From positions 62,001 to 126,000 of the forward strand of contig DASVQB010000003.1 of NCBI GenBank assembly GCA_036389295.1: a stretch of 64,000 nucleotides of DNA, in the 5' to 3' direction. This document shows, one piece after another, positions 16,482 through 26,146 of this stretch. The DNA is from AC-37 sp036389295 (GTDB lineage Bacteria > Actinomycetota > Thermoleophilia > Solirubrobacterales > Thermoleophilaceae). The notes below the pieces were generated by a model. That model did no database searches and was not told the origin of the DNA. It was given only the letters and a program-made list of their open reading frames with translations. The translations under genes were made by a program, and so were the position numbers. The stretch's first letter is position 1, and each line of letters starts with the position of its first letter.

Positions 16482-17362
16482 CGGTCGAGCGCGCGCTCGT
16501 CACCGGCGGCGGCGGGCAGCTCGCCTCGGACCTCGAGGAGCAGCTCGAGCGGCGCGGGGTCGGCGTCCGCGCCCCGGCGAGGGCGGCGCTCGACGTGACC
16601 GACGACGACGCGCTCGCGCGGGCCTTCGACGAGGAGCGGCCGCAGCTCGTCGTGAACTGCGCCGCGTTCCACAACCTCGACGTGTGCGAGGTCGAGGAGG
16701 ACCGCTCGTTCGAGGTCAACGCCCGCGCGGTGAAGCGCATGGCGCAGCGGTGCGCGGAGACCGGCGCCCGCCTCGTCCACCTGAGCACGAACTACGTCTT
16801 CGACGGCCGCCGGCCCGAGCCGTACCGCGAGGACGAGACGCCCAGCCCGCGCTCGATCTACGCGATCTCGAAGCTGGCCGGCGAGCACTGCGCGCTCGCG
16901 TACGCGCCCGACTCGCTGGTGGTCCGCGGCGCCGGGCTCTACGGCCTGCACGGCAGCGCCTCGAAGGGCGGCAACTTCGTCACCCGGATGGTCGCCCGGG
17001 CGCGCGAGCAGGGGGCGCTGAAGATGGTCGCCGACCAGCGCCTCAGCCCGACCTTCACGGCGGACCTGGCCGCGGCGGTGCTCGAGGCCGTCGACGCCGG
17101 CGCGTCCGGCGTGCTGCACCTGACCGCCGGCGGCGAGTGCTCGTGGCTCGAGTTCACCGAGGCGATCATGGAGATCGCCGGCATCGACGTCCCGATCGAG
17201 GCCGTCGAGACGACGATCCCGCCGGGCGGCGTCGACCGCCCCCTGAACGGCGTCCTGGCGCGCCCGGCGGCCGACGCGGCCGGCCTCGCGCCGCTCCGCC
17301 ACTGGCGCGAGGCGCTCGAGGACTACATGCGGCGGGCGGGCCTGGCGGCGGCCGCCGCGTAG
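16478..17362 (+). CDS. rfbD: dTDP-4-dehydrorhamnose reductase-like SDR
   Basis: 294-residue RmlD-type reductase, the last step of dTDP-L-rhamnose synthesis. The N-terminus reads LVTGGGGQLASDL, STNYVFDG lies at 102-109 and the catalytic Y127-AIS-K131 follows; all are RmlD hallmarks. GTG start inside the upstream stop (GTGA). The converging rfbC gene ends 3 bp away. rfbA and rfbB are not in the window, so the precursor must come from elsewhere in the genome. Confidence 0.85.
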   Translation: MTVERALVTGGGGQLASDLEEQLERRGVGVRAPARAALDVTDDDALARAFDEERPQLVVNCAAFHNLDVCEVEEDRSFEVNARAVKRMAQRCAETGARLVHLSTNYVFDGRRPEPYREDETPSPRSIYAISKLAGEHCALAYAPDSLVVRGAGLYGLHGSASKGGNFVTRMVARAREQGALKMVADQRLSPTFTADLAAAVLEAVDAGASGVLHLTAGGECSWLEFTEAIMEIAGIDVPIEAVETTIPPGGVDRPLNGVLARPAADAAGLAPLRHWREALEDYMRRAGLAAAAA

Positions 17363-17364
17363 CC

Positions 17365-17922
17365 CTAGCCGCCGTACTCGAACGGCAGCTCGTCCGCTAT
17401 CTCGGACAGGAGCGGGGCGCTCGCGTCGCGGTCCGAGGGGATCAGCTCGACGTCCGGCCACTCGATCCCGATCTCCGGGTCGTCGTACTTGATCCCGCGC
17501 TCGATCGACTCGTCGTAGTAGGCGTCGCACTTGTACATCACGTCGGCCAGCTCGCTCGTCACGCAGAAGCCGTGCGCGAACCCGATCGGGCAGTAGAGCT
17601 GGTGGAGGTTCTCGTCGTTCAGCTCGAACGCCTCCCACTCGCCGAACGACGGCGAGCCGCGGCGGAGGTCCACGACCACGTCCACGATCGACCCGCTCGC
17701 GCAGCGGACCAGCTTCGCCATGCCGCGACCGACCTGGAAGTGCATGCCGCGGACGATCCCGTGGCGGGACCGCGAGTGGTTGTCCTGGACGAACTCCTCG
17801 GGGATGCCGAGGTCCGCGTACGCGTTGCGGCGGTAGGTCTCGTGGAAGAACCCGCGCGCGTCGCCGTGGATCGTCGGCTTGACGAGGATCGGGCCTTCGA
17901 GCCTGGTCTCGATTCGCTCCAT
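17365..17922 (-). CDS. rfbC: dTDP-4-dehydrorhamnose 3,5-epimerase
   Basis: 185-residue cupin-fold epimerase. Catalytic and binding residues align with RmlC: H61 in RGMHFQ, K70, and Y130 in DVMYKC; the loop GDARGFFHETYR near 20-31 binds the nucleotide sugar. ATG start. It lies last on a minus-strand string behind a GT2 and a GT-C membrane protein, and converges on the rfbD-like gene. Together these give the final two steps to dTDP-L-rhamnose. Confidence 0.93.
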   Translation of the reverse strand: MERIETRLEGPILVKPTIHGDARGFFHETYRRNAYADLGIPEEFVQDNHSRSRHGIVRGMHFQVGRGMAKLVRCASGSIVDVVVDLRRGSPSFGEWEAFELNDENLHQLYCPIGFAHGFCVTSELADVMYKCDAYYDESIERGIKYDDPEIGIEWPDVELIPSDRDASAPLLSEIADELPFEYGG

Positions 17923-17954
17923 GGTCTCCTGCGGTCGGGGGCCTGCGCGGGCGC

Positions 17955-18980
17955 TCACCCTAGCGCCCGCCGGACGAGAGCCCAGTACGCCCGCAGGAGC
18001 GCCCGGACCGCCCGCGAGCGGCCCGCCGCGCCGAAGTACGGCGAGTCGAGCTCGGGCACCATCGCCTGCGCGAACTCCCCGGCTCCGATCGCGGCGCGGG
18101 CCTGGATCGCCCGCCGCTCCCGCAGCGCGGCGGGGAGCGCCCGCAGGAAGCCGCCGGTCCCGCGGGCCTTCGCCGCGCCCCAGCCGGCGACGGTCGCGTA
18201 CGCCAGGAGGGCGAGGTCGGTGGCGACGAGCGCCGGGGCGACCGCCGCGAGCAGCGCCGCCGGGTAGCAGCGCACGACCATCAGCAGCCGGTTCCGCTCC
18301 AGCTCGCGGAGCTTGTCGGGCCGGCGGCCGAACTCGTAGTCGTGCCGCACGCGCGCCGTCGGCACGACGCCGAACCGGCGGCCCATGAGCCGCAGGCGGT
18401 GCGAGAGGTCCACGTCGTCCACGTAGAGGAAGAACGAGTCGGGGAAGGCGCCGGCCGCCTCCCACGCCTCGCGCCGGATCGCGAGGCACGCGCCCGACAG
18501 GAACCCCACCGGCGCCGGCTCGGCGCCGACCGACGCGAGCGGCTCGCGGTAGCGGCCGGTCCAGCCGAAGCCGAGGAAGTGGACCACGCCGCCGGCGGTG
18601 TTCACCCGCTCGCCGTCGTCGAGGGCTACGAGCCCCATCCAGGCGTCCCAGCCCGCGGGCGGGTCGCGCAGCGCGTCCAGGCAGCCGGGCTCGGGGAGCG
18701 CGTCGGGGTTGAGGAACAGGACCGTCTCGCGGCTCGTCGCCGACGCGCCCAGGTTGGCGGCGCGCGGGAACCCGAGGTTGCCGCCCGACTCGATCACGCG
18801 GTCGACGGCCTCGTGCGACCCCGCCAGCTCGACCGTCCGCGCGCTCGCCGCGGGCTCGCCGCCGGAGTTGTGCACGACGACGACCTCGTCGCCGGGCCGC
18901 CGCTGGCGCGCGAGCTCGTCGAGCACCGGCCGCAGGTCGTCGCCCTCGTCGAAGGCGACGATGACTATCGAGAGGTCCAC
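17955..18980 (-). CDS. glycosyltransferase family 2 (rhamnosyltransferase-like)
   Basis: 341 residues. The N-terminus LSIVIVAFDEG leads into a GT-A fold with ESGGNLGFPRAANLGA and LFLNPDALPEPG, the NxGFgxaxN / NPD pattern of WbbL-type rhamnosyltransferases. A FFLYVDDVDLSHRLR segment carries the catalytic-base DxD/ED motif. Hydrophobic residues near 235-255 suggest membrane association. GTG start. The rfbC gene is next, supporting dTDP-rhamnose as donor, but this is inference. Confidence 0.85.
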   Translation of the reverse strand: MDLSIVIVAFDEGDDLRPVLDELARQRRPGDEVVVVHNSGGEPAASARTVELAGSHEAVDRVIESGGNLGFPRAANLGASATSRETVLFLNPDALPEPGCLDALRDPPAGWDAWMGLVALDDGERVNTAGGVVHFLGFGWTGRYREPLASVGAEPAPVGFLSGACLAIRREAWEAAGAFPDSFFLYVDDVDLSHRLRLMGRRFGVVPTARVRHDYEFGRRPDKLRELERNRLLMVVRCYPAALLAAVAPALVATDLALLAYATVAGWGAAKARGTGGFLRALPAALRERRAIQARAAIGAGEFAQAMVPELDSPYFGAAGRSRAVRALLRAYWALVRRALG

Positions 18981-18999
18981 CCGACCGGCGCGTGCCGCG

Positions 19000-20703
19000 C
19001 TACCGCGACGGCGCCGGGACGCGCCGCCGGAGCGCCGGCCGCCGGACCCGCAGGCGCTCGCGCGCTCCCGGCGGCAGGTGACCGACCGCCACCGCGATCG
19101 CCGCCGCCGCGAGGCTGGCGACCATCAGCGCGAACGCCACCCGCAGGCTCGTGGCGGTCACGAACTCGGGCCGGTCGAAGCTCATGTTCCGCAGCAGCGT
19201 GCTCCAGCTCGCGTGGTCGTCGCCGTAGTAGCGGTGCACGTAGTTGCGCTCGTAGACGCTCCAGCAGAACCACCCCGCCAGCACGCCCAGCCCGCACATG
19301 GCGACCGGCTGGACCCGGTCGCGGAGCAGCTCACGCAGGCCGGCCACCAGGAGGGTGGCGACGCCCGCGTAGGCGGGCACGAGGTAGCGGCCCCCGACCA
19401 TCGAGAAGCCGATCCCGTCGATCATGTGCTTGATGTCCACCCACATGATCGACAGGTAGAGCGACAGGGCGGCGGCGACCAGCAGCACCATCTGCCGCAG
19501 CAGGGGCCGGTCGGGCGCGAGCAGTTCGCGACGGGTGCGGATCGCGGCGAGGCCGACGCCCAGCATCCCCAGCACCCCGACGTAGACCGGCACGTAGTAG
19601 AAGATCGCGCCCTTCGGCGCCTCGTTCCAGATGTGGTGGAACCAGTAGGTCCGGTACGTGTAGCCGGTCCAGGTCCGCGCCCAGGTCCAGAGGTTGTCGA
19701 GCGTCGCGGGTGCGTGCACGCCCCCGGCCTGGACGTCGCCGGTCGTCGCGCCGGTTATCGAGCCGTACTCGAACCAGGAGCGCACGTACCACCAGCCCGC
19801 CCCGAGCCCCACGACGAGCAGCGCGAGGCCGGCGGACCGCGCCGCCTGCCGCCAGCGGTCCCGGTAGACGAGCGCCTGCGCGGCGTAGACCGCGGCCGCC
19901 AGCGGCAGCAGCGCCAGCGCGGTGCCCTTCGTGAGCAGCGCGATCAGCATCGCGCCGCCCAGCCAGGCGCCCTGTCGCGCCCGCGGCGGGGTCCGCAGCA
20001 GGAACAGCATGAACGCGCACGACAGCGTGAAGCCGGCGACGAGCAGGATGTCGTGGTTGGTGATCCCCGACCCCAGCGCGATTATCGGCTGGACCGCCAC
20101 GAGGAACGCCACCAGCAGCCGCAGCGACTCGCGCGTGAACACCTGCGCCGCCAGCAGCCAGGCGGCGTACACCGCGAGCACGCCGATGACGGACGACAGC
20201 CACCGGATCGCCGTGTAGCGGGTGAACACCGACGCGTCGCCGAGCGACCGGTTCACCGCCCACCCGGCGACGTGGTAGAGCGGCGGGTGGACCACCCCGA
20301 CGCCGCGGCCGCGCTCGAACGGCTCGCGGTAGCTCTTCGGGAAGTGCTCGCTCACCTTGACGCTGTACTTCGGGTCCGGCTGCGCCGAGAAGTCCGGTCG
20401 CGGCCCGCAGCAGTAGTCGTCGTAGTGCATCGCGGTCACGAGCGCGGGGTACTCGCGGGGGTAGAGGTCCTTGTCGGGATCGGGAAGCGCGTGCTGCGTC
20501 GTCAGGTGCTCGATGTAGAGGAAGTGGTAGTCCTCGTCGCCTCCGAAGAACGCCGGGAACGTCATCGCCCACAGCCCGCCCCGCAGCAGAGTGAAGGCCA
20601 GCAGGAACACGAGCGCCCAGCGCGCCCAGCGCAGCGCGGGGAGCAGGCGCGGCCGCGACGGCGGCACGGCGGTCGACGCGTTGTCGGCTTCCGGTTCGGG
20701 CAT
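19000..20703 (-). CDS. polytopic membrane glycosyltransferase (GT-C / DUF2142-like)
   Basis: 567 residues with roughly 11-12 membrane spans. After the first span an acidic motif (FFGGDEDYHFLYIEHL) faces the outside, as the catalytic DE motif does in GT-C enzymes that use polyprenyl-phosphate sugars. A large loop follows with HPPLYHVAGW, a motif shared with DUF2142 and PMT/ArnT-like proteins. First gene of the minus-strand string with the GT2 and rfbC, 19 nt before the GT2. Donor and acceptor unknown. Confidence 0.75.
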   Translation of the reverse strand: MPEPEADNASTAVPPSRPRLLPALRWARWALVFLLAFTLLRGGLWAMTFPAFFGGDEDYHFLYIEHLTTQHALPDPDKDLYPREYPALVTAMHYDDYCCGPRPDFSAQPDPKYSVKVSEHFPKSYREPFERGRGVGVVHPPLYHVAGWAVNRSLGDASVFTRYTAIRWLSSVIGVLAVYAAWLLAAQVFTRESLRLLVAFLVAVQPIIALGSGITNHDILLVAGFTLSCAFMLFLLRTPPRARQGAWLGGAMLIALLTKGTALALLPLAAAVYAAQALVYRDRWRQAARSAGLALLVVGLGAGWWYVRSWFEYGSITGATTGDVQAGGVHAPATLDNLWTWARTWTGYTYRTYWFHHIWNEAPKGAIFYYVPVYVGVLGMLGVGLAAIRTRRELLAPDRPLLRQMVLLVAAALSLYLSIMWVDIKHMIDGIGFSMVGGRYLVPAYAGVATLLVAGLRELLRDRVQPVAMCGLGVLAGWFCWSVYERNYVHRYYGDDHASWSTLLRNMSFDRPEFVTATSLRVAFALMVASLAAAAIAVAVGHLPPGARERLRVRRPALRRRVPAPSR

Positions 20704-20747
20704 CGGTTCGGGGCGGAGGTCGTCCCTGCCGCCGATGAGACAACTCC

Positions 20748-20753
20748 TAAGCT
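20748..20753 (+). promoter_or_regulatory. candidate -10 box TAAGCT
   Basis: TAnnnT box 9 nt before the ATG of the zinc-ribbon methyltransferase, first gene of a five-gene plus-strand operon. Confidence 0.4.
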
Positions 20754-20762
20754 AGCGCCGAG

Positions 20763-21824
20763 ATGCGGCGAGACCAGATCGACCGACTGCGCTGCCCGGC
20801 CTGCCGGGCCGAGCGCAGCTTCGCCCTGGAGGCGCGCGAGGAGGACGAGCGCGAGGTCCGGAGCGGCACGCTGAGGTGCCGCGGCTGCGGCCACGACGCG
20901 CCCGTCGAGCACGGGATCGCCGACCTGCTGCACGACCCGCCCGAGTTCGTGGTCCGCGAGGCGGCCGGCCTCGACCGGTTCGCCGAGACGATGCGCGCGG
21001 ACGGCTGGGACCGCGAGCGGATCCTGAAGCTGCCGTACGAGCAGAGCGGCTACTGGTTCTCCCAGGCCGCCGCGTTCGAGCACCTCGCCGAGGTCATGGA
21101 GCTCGAGCCCGGCGCGACCCTGCTCGACGTCGGCTCGAACACGTGCTGGGCGAGCAACGCGTTCGCGGTCCGCGGACTGCGGGTCACGGCGCTCGACATC
21201 GCCGCCACGCCGATGCAGGGCCTGCGGACCGCCGACTGGTGGTTCGAGGAGAACGACGTGTTCTTCGAGCGCGTCCTGTCGGTCATGTTCGACCCGGCGC
21301 TGGCGAGCGAGTCGTTCGACTACGTCTTCTGCTGCGAGGTCCTCCACCACAACCACCGCGAGCACCTGCACCGGACGCTGCGCGAGCTGTACCGCGTCCT
21401 CAGGCCCGGCGGGAGGCTGATCGTGCTCAACGAGCCGCTCCGGTTCGTCACCGACCTCAAGCTCGACTTCGGCCAGGAGGTGGCCGAGTACGAGGGGCAC
21501 GAGCACGTGTACTTCGCGCCCGAGTACGTGCTGGCCGCCAGGCGCGCCGGCTTCGCCGTCCGGCTGATGCGGCCGAACACGACGCCGTTCTTCCGCAGGG
21601 AGCCGTTCGAGCTCCGGTACGAGGACAGCGCCCGGACCGCGACGAAGAAGGCGGTCAAGCAGATCGTCCGCAGCACGCGCGGCGGCCGGCGCGCGTACAC
21701 GCTCTACAAGCTCCTGTGGGGCCGCGAGGTGTCGCTCGGGATGATCTGCACGAAGCCCGGGCCGAGCGCCCCGGCGGCCGCTCGCGCGGACCGGCCGGCC
21801 GTCGAGCAGCCGGTCGCCGGCTAG
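20763..21824 (+). CDS. SAM-dependent methyltransferase with N-terminal zinc ribbon
   Basis: 353 residues. An N-terminal zinc ribbon of Trm112/YcaR type has C11-C14 and C39-C42. A class I methyltransferase domain follows with motif I (LLDVGSNTCWAS, from about 119) and CCEVLHHNHREHL plus VLRPGGRLIVLNE. The ribbon-methyltransferase arrangement is common in glycan and lipid modification loci. First gene of the operon methyltransferase, GT2, GT2-GT4 fusion, GT4, unknown. Acceptor not readable. Confidence 0.82.
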   Translation: MRRDQIDRLRCPACRAERSFALEAREEDEREVRSGTLRCRGCGHDAPVEHGIADLLHDPPEFVVREAAGLDRFAETMRADGWDRERILKLPYEQSGYWFSQAAAFEHLAEVMELEPGATLLDVGSNTCWASNAFAVRGLRVTALDIAATPMQGLRTADWWFEENDVFFERVLSVMFDPALASESFDYVFCCEVLHHNHREHLHRTLRELYRVLRPGGRLIVLNEPLRFVTDLKLDFGQEVAEYEGHEHVYFAPEYVLAARRAGFAVRLMRPNTTPFFRREPFELRYEDSARTATKKAVKQIVRSTRGGRRAYTLYKLLWGREVSLGMICTKPGPSAPAAARADRPAVEQPVAG

Positions 21825-21847
21825 CCGCCGCCCGGCCCGCGGACCGG

Positions 21848-22852
21848 ATGCCCGACCCCGAGCTGGTCAGCGTCGCGATCCCCGTCAGGGACGGGGGCGC
21901 GAGCTTCCGCGAGATGATGGACGCGGTCGCGGCGCAGCGGCTCGACCGGCCGGTCGAGGTCGTGGTCGCCGACTCGGGCTCGACCGACGGCACCCGCGAG
22001 GAGGCGGCGCGCCGCGGGGCGCGGGTGATCGACGTGCCGCCCGGCGAGTTCTCGCACGGCGGCACGCGCAATCTGCTGGTCGAGCGCTCGCGCGGCGCCC
22101 ACGTGGCGTTCCTCACCGACGACGCCACCCCGGCGAGCGAGACCTGGCTGGCCGAGCTGCTCGCCGGCTTCGACGACGCCGAGGACGTCGGCCTGGTCTA
22201 CGGCCCGTACGTGCCGCGGCCGGACGCGAGCCCGATGGTCCGGCGCGAGCTGACCGAGTTCTTCCGCGGCATGGCCGGGCCGGGCGGGGGCCCGCGCGTG
22301 GACCGCGGCCTGCGGCCCGGGGACGTCCGGCCCGGGCTGGTCACCTTCTACACCGACGCCAACGGCTGCCTGTCGCGCCGCGCCTGGGAGCGCGTCCCGT
22401 ACCGGCCCGTCACCTACGCGGAGGACCAGCTGCTCGCGCTCGACATGCTCGCGGCCGGCTTCGCGAAGGTCTTCCGCCCGCAGGCGGCGGTGATCCACTC
22501 CCACGACTACCCGCCGCGCGAGCGGCTCGGCCGCTTCTTCGACGAGTTCCGCGCGTTACGTGAGGTGTACGGCCACGTCGAGGAGGTGGGGGTGCGGCAC
22601 ACGCTGGGGACGATCAGGACGCAGGTCCGCCGCGACCGGGCGTTCATGCGGTCGGAGGGGCGCGCCGGCGCGGCGCTCGACCGCGGCACGCTCGAATCGC
22701 TCCGGTTCCACGCCTCGCGCGCCGCCGGGGCCGCGCTGGGCAGCCGGGCGGACCGGATCCCGGACCCGCTCCGCCGCGCGCTGTCCCGCGAGGGGCGCGC
22801 CGGGTTCGCACCGGTCGAGCCGCCGGACATCGGACGGGCCTCTCTAGATTGA
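21848..22852 (+). CDS. glycosyltransferase family 2
   Basis: 334-residue GT-A transferase starting VSVAIPVRDGG, with nucleotide-binding DSGSTDG at residues 42-48 and FLTDDATP as the metal-binding region. YAEDQLLALDML resembles the catalytic-base ED motif of rhamnosyltransferase-like GT2 proteins. ATG start 23 nt after the methyltransferase. Its stop overlaps a TTG of the next gene. Likely adds a sugar in the cytoplasm during repeat-unit assembly. Confidence 0.85.
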   Translation: MPDPELVSVAIPVRDGGASFREMMDAVAAQRLDRPVEVVVADSGSTDGTREEAARRGARVIDVPPGEFSHGGTRNLLVERSRGAHVAFLTDDATPASETWLAELLAGFDDAEDVGLVYGPYVPRPDASPMVRRELTEFFRGMAGPGGGPRVDRGLRPGDVRPGLVTFYTDANGCLSRRAWERVPYRPVTYAEDQLLALDMLAAGFAKVFRPQAAVIHSHDYPPRERLGRFFDEFRALREVYGHVEEVGVRHTLGTIRTQVRRDRAFMRSEGRAGAALDRGTLESLRFHASRAAGAALGSRADRIPDPLRRALSREGRAGFAPVEPPDIGRASLD

Positions 22853-22857
22853 CCCCG

Positions 22858-24840
22858 ATGCGACTCCGGCTCCACGCCCTGCGCATCCGGCTCGTGGACG
22901 TGTTCGGCGGCCTCCCGCGGCGCGCCTGGCTCACGCTCCGCCACCGCGGCCTCCGCTCGTTCCTGTTCAGGGCGGTCACGTTCCCGCTGCGGCTCACGCC
23001 GCTCGGCAGCCGGCTCGGCCTCGGGACCGGCCGCACCCACGCCGCAGCCGCGCGGCGCTGGTACGAGGAGAGCTGGCGGCCGGTGACGGTCGCGATCCCG
23101 CACTACGGCCCTCCCGAGCAGGTGGTCGAGACCGTGAAGTCGGTGCGGCGCACCACCGACCCGCGGCGCGTGCGCGTCGTGGTGGCCGACGACGCGAGCC
23201 CCGAGCCGCACCGCGGCCGGCTGCTGGAGGAGCTCGAGGGCCGGGCGGAGGTGGTCCTGGGGGAGGAGAACGCAGGCTTCGCTGTGAACGCGAACCGCGC
23301 CCTGCGGGCGGCCCCCGACGGCGACGACCTCGTGCTCCTGAACAGCGACGTGGTGGCGCTCCCGGGCTGGATCGAGGCGCTCCAGCAGGCCGCCTACGGC
23401 GCCGACGACGTCGGGATCGTCGGCCCGAAGCTGCTGTACCCCGACCGCACGATCCAGTCCGCCGGCTCGTACCGCAACCTCGGCGCGCCCGAGTGGTTCG
23501 ACCACCGCCACCGGTTCAAGCCGCCGGACCACGGGCCGGCGAACGTCGTCGTGCCCGTGGTGGCCACGACCGGCGCGTGCATGTACGCGCGGCGCGACTG
23601 CGTCGACCGGATCGGGCTGCTCGACGAGCGCTACCCGATGGCGTACGAGGACGTCGACTGGTGCCTGCGCGCGTGGGAGGCCGGGATGCGCGTGATGTAC
23701 CAGCCGCAGTCCGCGCTCTTCCACCTCGAGTCGAAGACGCGGGGCACCGACCAGGGCGAGCGCGAGCTCGAGTCGCAGCGGCTGTTCTGGGAGACCTGGG
23801 GCGACTGGTTCGACGCGCGCGACGTGAGGACGCCCGAGGGGCGGCTGCGGGTCGTCTACGTGACCGAGGACACCGGCGTCGGCGGCGGCCACCGGGTCGT
23901 GTTCGAGCACCTGAACGGCCTCGCCGAGCGCGGGCACGAGTGCGCGCTCTACACGCTCGACCGGGCGCCGGAGTGGTTCGACCTGAGGGTGCCGGTCCGG
24001 ACGTTCGACGACTACGACGAGCTGACCGCCGCGCTGGCGGAGGTGGACGCGCTCAAGGTGGCCACCTGGTGGAACACGGCCGCCCCGGTGTGGAACGCGT
24101 CGGTCCGCCGCGGGATCCCGGTCTACTTCGTCCAGGACATCGAGACCTCGTACTACCCGCACCACCCCCACGTGCACCCGCACGTCTACGCGACCTACCG
24201 CGAGGAGTTCCGCTACATGACGACGTCGCAGTGGGTCGCCGACCGGCTGCGCGAGCTGAACCTCGACCCGGCGATCGTCCCGCCGGGGGTCGACCTCGAC
24301 ACCTTCCACGACCTCGGCCGCGAGCGCGAGGAGGGCGTGCTGCTCTCGGTCGGCCGGTCGCTGCCCCTGAAGAACCTCGACCTCACGATCGACGCCTGGA
24401 GCGAGATCCCGAACGGGCGCCCGCAGCTGTGGCTGTTCGGGATCGAGCCGGAGCTCGGCGAGCGGTTCGGGGCGCGCTACTTCACGCGGCCCAGCGACGC
24501 GGAGGTCAACGAGCTCCTCAACACCGCCACCGCGCTGGTGCAGACCTCGCGCCACGAGGGCTTCTGCCTGCCGCTGCTCGAGGGCATGGCGGCGGGGGTG
24601 CCCGTCGTGTGCACCGACGCGCACGGCAACCGCGACTTCTGCCGCGACGGCGAGAACTGCCTGATGGCCGAGCCGAGCCCGGACGCGGTCCGGTCGGCGC
24701 TCGTGAGGCTGCTCGAGGACGCCGACCTGCGCGCGCGGCTGGCCGACGAGGGCAAGCGGACCGCGGCGCGCTACGCCTGGCCCGCGCGGATCGACGAGCT
24801 GGAGCGCCTCCTCGAGTCCCTCGCGCCGCGGCCGCGGTGA
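22858..24840 (+). CDS. bifunctional glycosyltransferase, GT2 fused to GT4
   Basis: 660 residues. The first half (about 70-310) is GT2: VTVAIPHYGPPEQ, VVADDASPEP, ENAGFAVNANRALR, LLNSDVVALPGW and YEDVDWCLRAWEAG. The second half (about 330-655) is a GT4 GT-B domain: LRVVYVTEDTGVGGG opens it, and SRHEGFCLPLLEGMAAGVPVV carries the conserved EGF-type donor site. The ATG at 22858 is preferred over a TTG 9 nt upstream that overlaps the previous stop. Two consecutive transfers by one polypeptide is the likely purpose. Confidence 0.87.
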   Translation: MRLRLHALRIRLVDVFGGLPRRAWLTLRHRGLRSFLFRAVTFPLRLTPLGSRLGLGTGRTHAAAARRWYEESWRPVTVAIPHYGPPEQVVETVKSVRRTTDPRRVRVVVADDASPEPHRGRLLEELEGRAEVVLGEENAGFAVNANRALRAAPDGDDLVLLNSDVVALPGWIEALQQAAYGADDVGIVGPKLLYPDRTIQSAGSYRNLGAPEWFDHRHRFKPPDHGPANVVVPVVATTGACMYARRDCVDRIGLLDERYPMAYEDVDWCLRAWEAGMRVMYQPQSALFHLESKTRGTDQGERELESQRLFWETWGDWFDARDVRTPEGRLRVVYVTEDTGVGGGHRVVFEHLNGLAERGHECALYTLDRAPEWFDLRVPVRTFDDYDELTAALAEVDALKVATWWNTAAPVWNASVRRGIPVYFVQDIETSYYPHHPHVHPHVYATYREEFRYMTTSQWVADRLRELNLDPAIVPPGVDLDTFHDLGREREEGVLLSVGRSLPLKNLDLTIDAWSEIPNGRPQLWLFGIEPELGERFGARYFTRPSDAEVNELLNTATALVQTSRHEGFCLPLLEGMAAGVPVVCTDAHGNRDFCRDGENCLMAEPSPDAVRSALVRLLEDADLRARLADEGKRTAARYAWPARIDELERLLESLAPRPR

Positions 24841-24847
24841 CGGCGCG

Positions 24848-26146
24848 GTGAGGATCTGCCTGCTGGTCCACGAGCTGGGCCGCTCGGGCGGAGTCGCGAC
24901 GATCCTCTCGCACGCGCGCGCGCTGGCGGCGCGCGACGGCTGGGACGTGCGGATCGCGATCACCGACCCGCGCGCCGGGGAGCTGCCGGACGAGTCGGGC
25001 GGCGTGCCGGTCGCCCCGCTCGCCGAGGCGGCCCGGGGGCCGGAGGTCGACTGCGCGATCGCGACCTGGTGGGCCACCGCCGGCTCCCTCTGGGAGGTGC
25101 CGGCGCGCCGCCGCGCGGTCTTCCTCCAGAGCCTCGAGTGCCGGTTCTACGACGAGCGCCACTTCTTCGAGCGGTTCGGCGCCGAGCAGGTGCTGACGCT
25201 GCCGGTCGGCTACGTCGTGGTGGCGGGCTGGATGCGCGACGTCCTGGCCGAGCTGCGGCCGGACGCCCGCTGCGACGTGGTGCGGAACGGGATCGACAAG
25301 GAGCGCTTCGCGGCGCGCCCGCGGCGCTCCGGCGGGCCGCTGCGGGTGCTCGTCGAGGGGCAGCCGTCGCTGTGGTTCAAGGGGGTCCCGGAGGCGCTGG
25401 CCGCGGTGCGCGCGATGTCCGAGCCGGCCGAGGCCACGGTGGTCGCTCCGGACCCGTCCGCCGCGGCCGACCTCGAAGGCGCGCGGGTGGTCGGCGGCCT
25501 CGACGCCGCCGGCATGGCGGACCTCTACGCCGAGCACGACGTGCTGCTGAAGCTCTCGCGCGTGGAGAGCCTCGGGCTCGCGCCGATCGAGGCCCTCCAC
25601 GTCGGGCTGCCGGCGGTCGTGACCCCGTACACCGGCCACGAGGAGTACCTGGAGCACGGCCGCAACGGCCTCGTCGTGGGCTACGACGACTTGCCGGGCA
25701 CGGCTCGCGCGCTGGACGGGCTCGCGCGCGACCGGGACCGCCTGGAGGCGCTCTCCGCCGGCGCGCTCGACTCCGCCCGCGGGTGGCCGTCGGCCGCCGA
25801 GGCCGCGGGCGAGCTCGCGACGGTCCTCGAGGGGATCGCCGCCGCCCCCGAGCCCGACGCGCAGGCCGCCGTGGCCCACCTCCAGCGGGCCCAGCGGCGG
25901 TGGCTCGAGCTGAGCCGCGAGCACGTCCGCCAGGAGGAGGCCGCCATGCTCGGCGTGCGCGGCGAGGTCGAGTGGTGGCGGGGCGCGCTCGAGCAGGCCG
26001 GCGACCGCCAGCAGGCGCTCCAGGACGCCCTGCGCGACGTCGAGGTCCAGGTGGCCGACGTCTACCGGCAGCTCGGCGAGGTGCGGAGCGAGCGCGCCTA
26101 CCGGATGGCGATCGCCGCCCGCCGGCTCGTGCGGAGGGGGCGGTGA
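24848..26146 (+). CDS. glycosyltransferase family 4 with C-terminal coiled coil
   Basis: 432 residues. The GT4 part opens with ICLLVHELGRSGGVATIL and ends near 340, with SRVESLGLAPIEALHVGLPAVV as donor-binding region. The last 90 residues (AHLQRAQRRWLELSREHV onward) are highly charged, Gln/Glu/Arg-rich and look coiled-coil, unusual for a GT4 and possibly a docking surface for partner transferases. GTG start 7 nt after the GT fusion; stop overlaps the next gene as GTGA. Confidence 0.82.
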   Translation: MRICLLVHELGRSGGVATILSHARALAARDGWDVRIAITDPRAGELPDESGGVPVAPLAEAARGPEVDCAIATWWATAGSLWEVPARRRAVFLQSLECRFYDERHFFERFGAEQVLTLPVGYVVVAGWMRDVLAELRPDARCDVVRNGIDKERFAARPRRSGGPLRVLVEGQPSLWFKGVPEALAAVRAMSEPAEATVVAPDPSAAADLEGARVVGGLDAAGMADLYAEHDVLLKLSRVESLGLAPIEALHVGLPAVVTPYTGHEEYLEHGRNGLVVGYDDLPGTARALDGLARDRDRLEALSAGALDSARGWPSAAEAAGELATVLEGIAAAPEPDAQAAVAHLQRAQRRWLELSREHVRQEEAAMLGVRGEVEWWRGALEQAGDRQQALQDALRDVEVQVADVYRQLGEVRSERAYRMAIAARRLVRRGR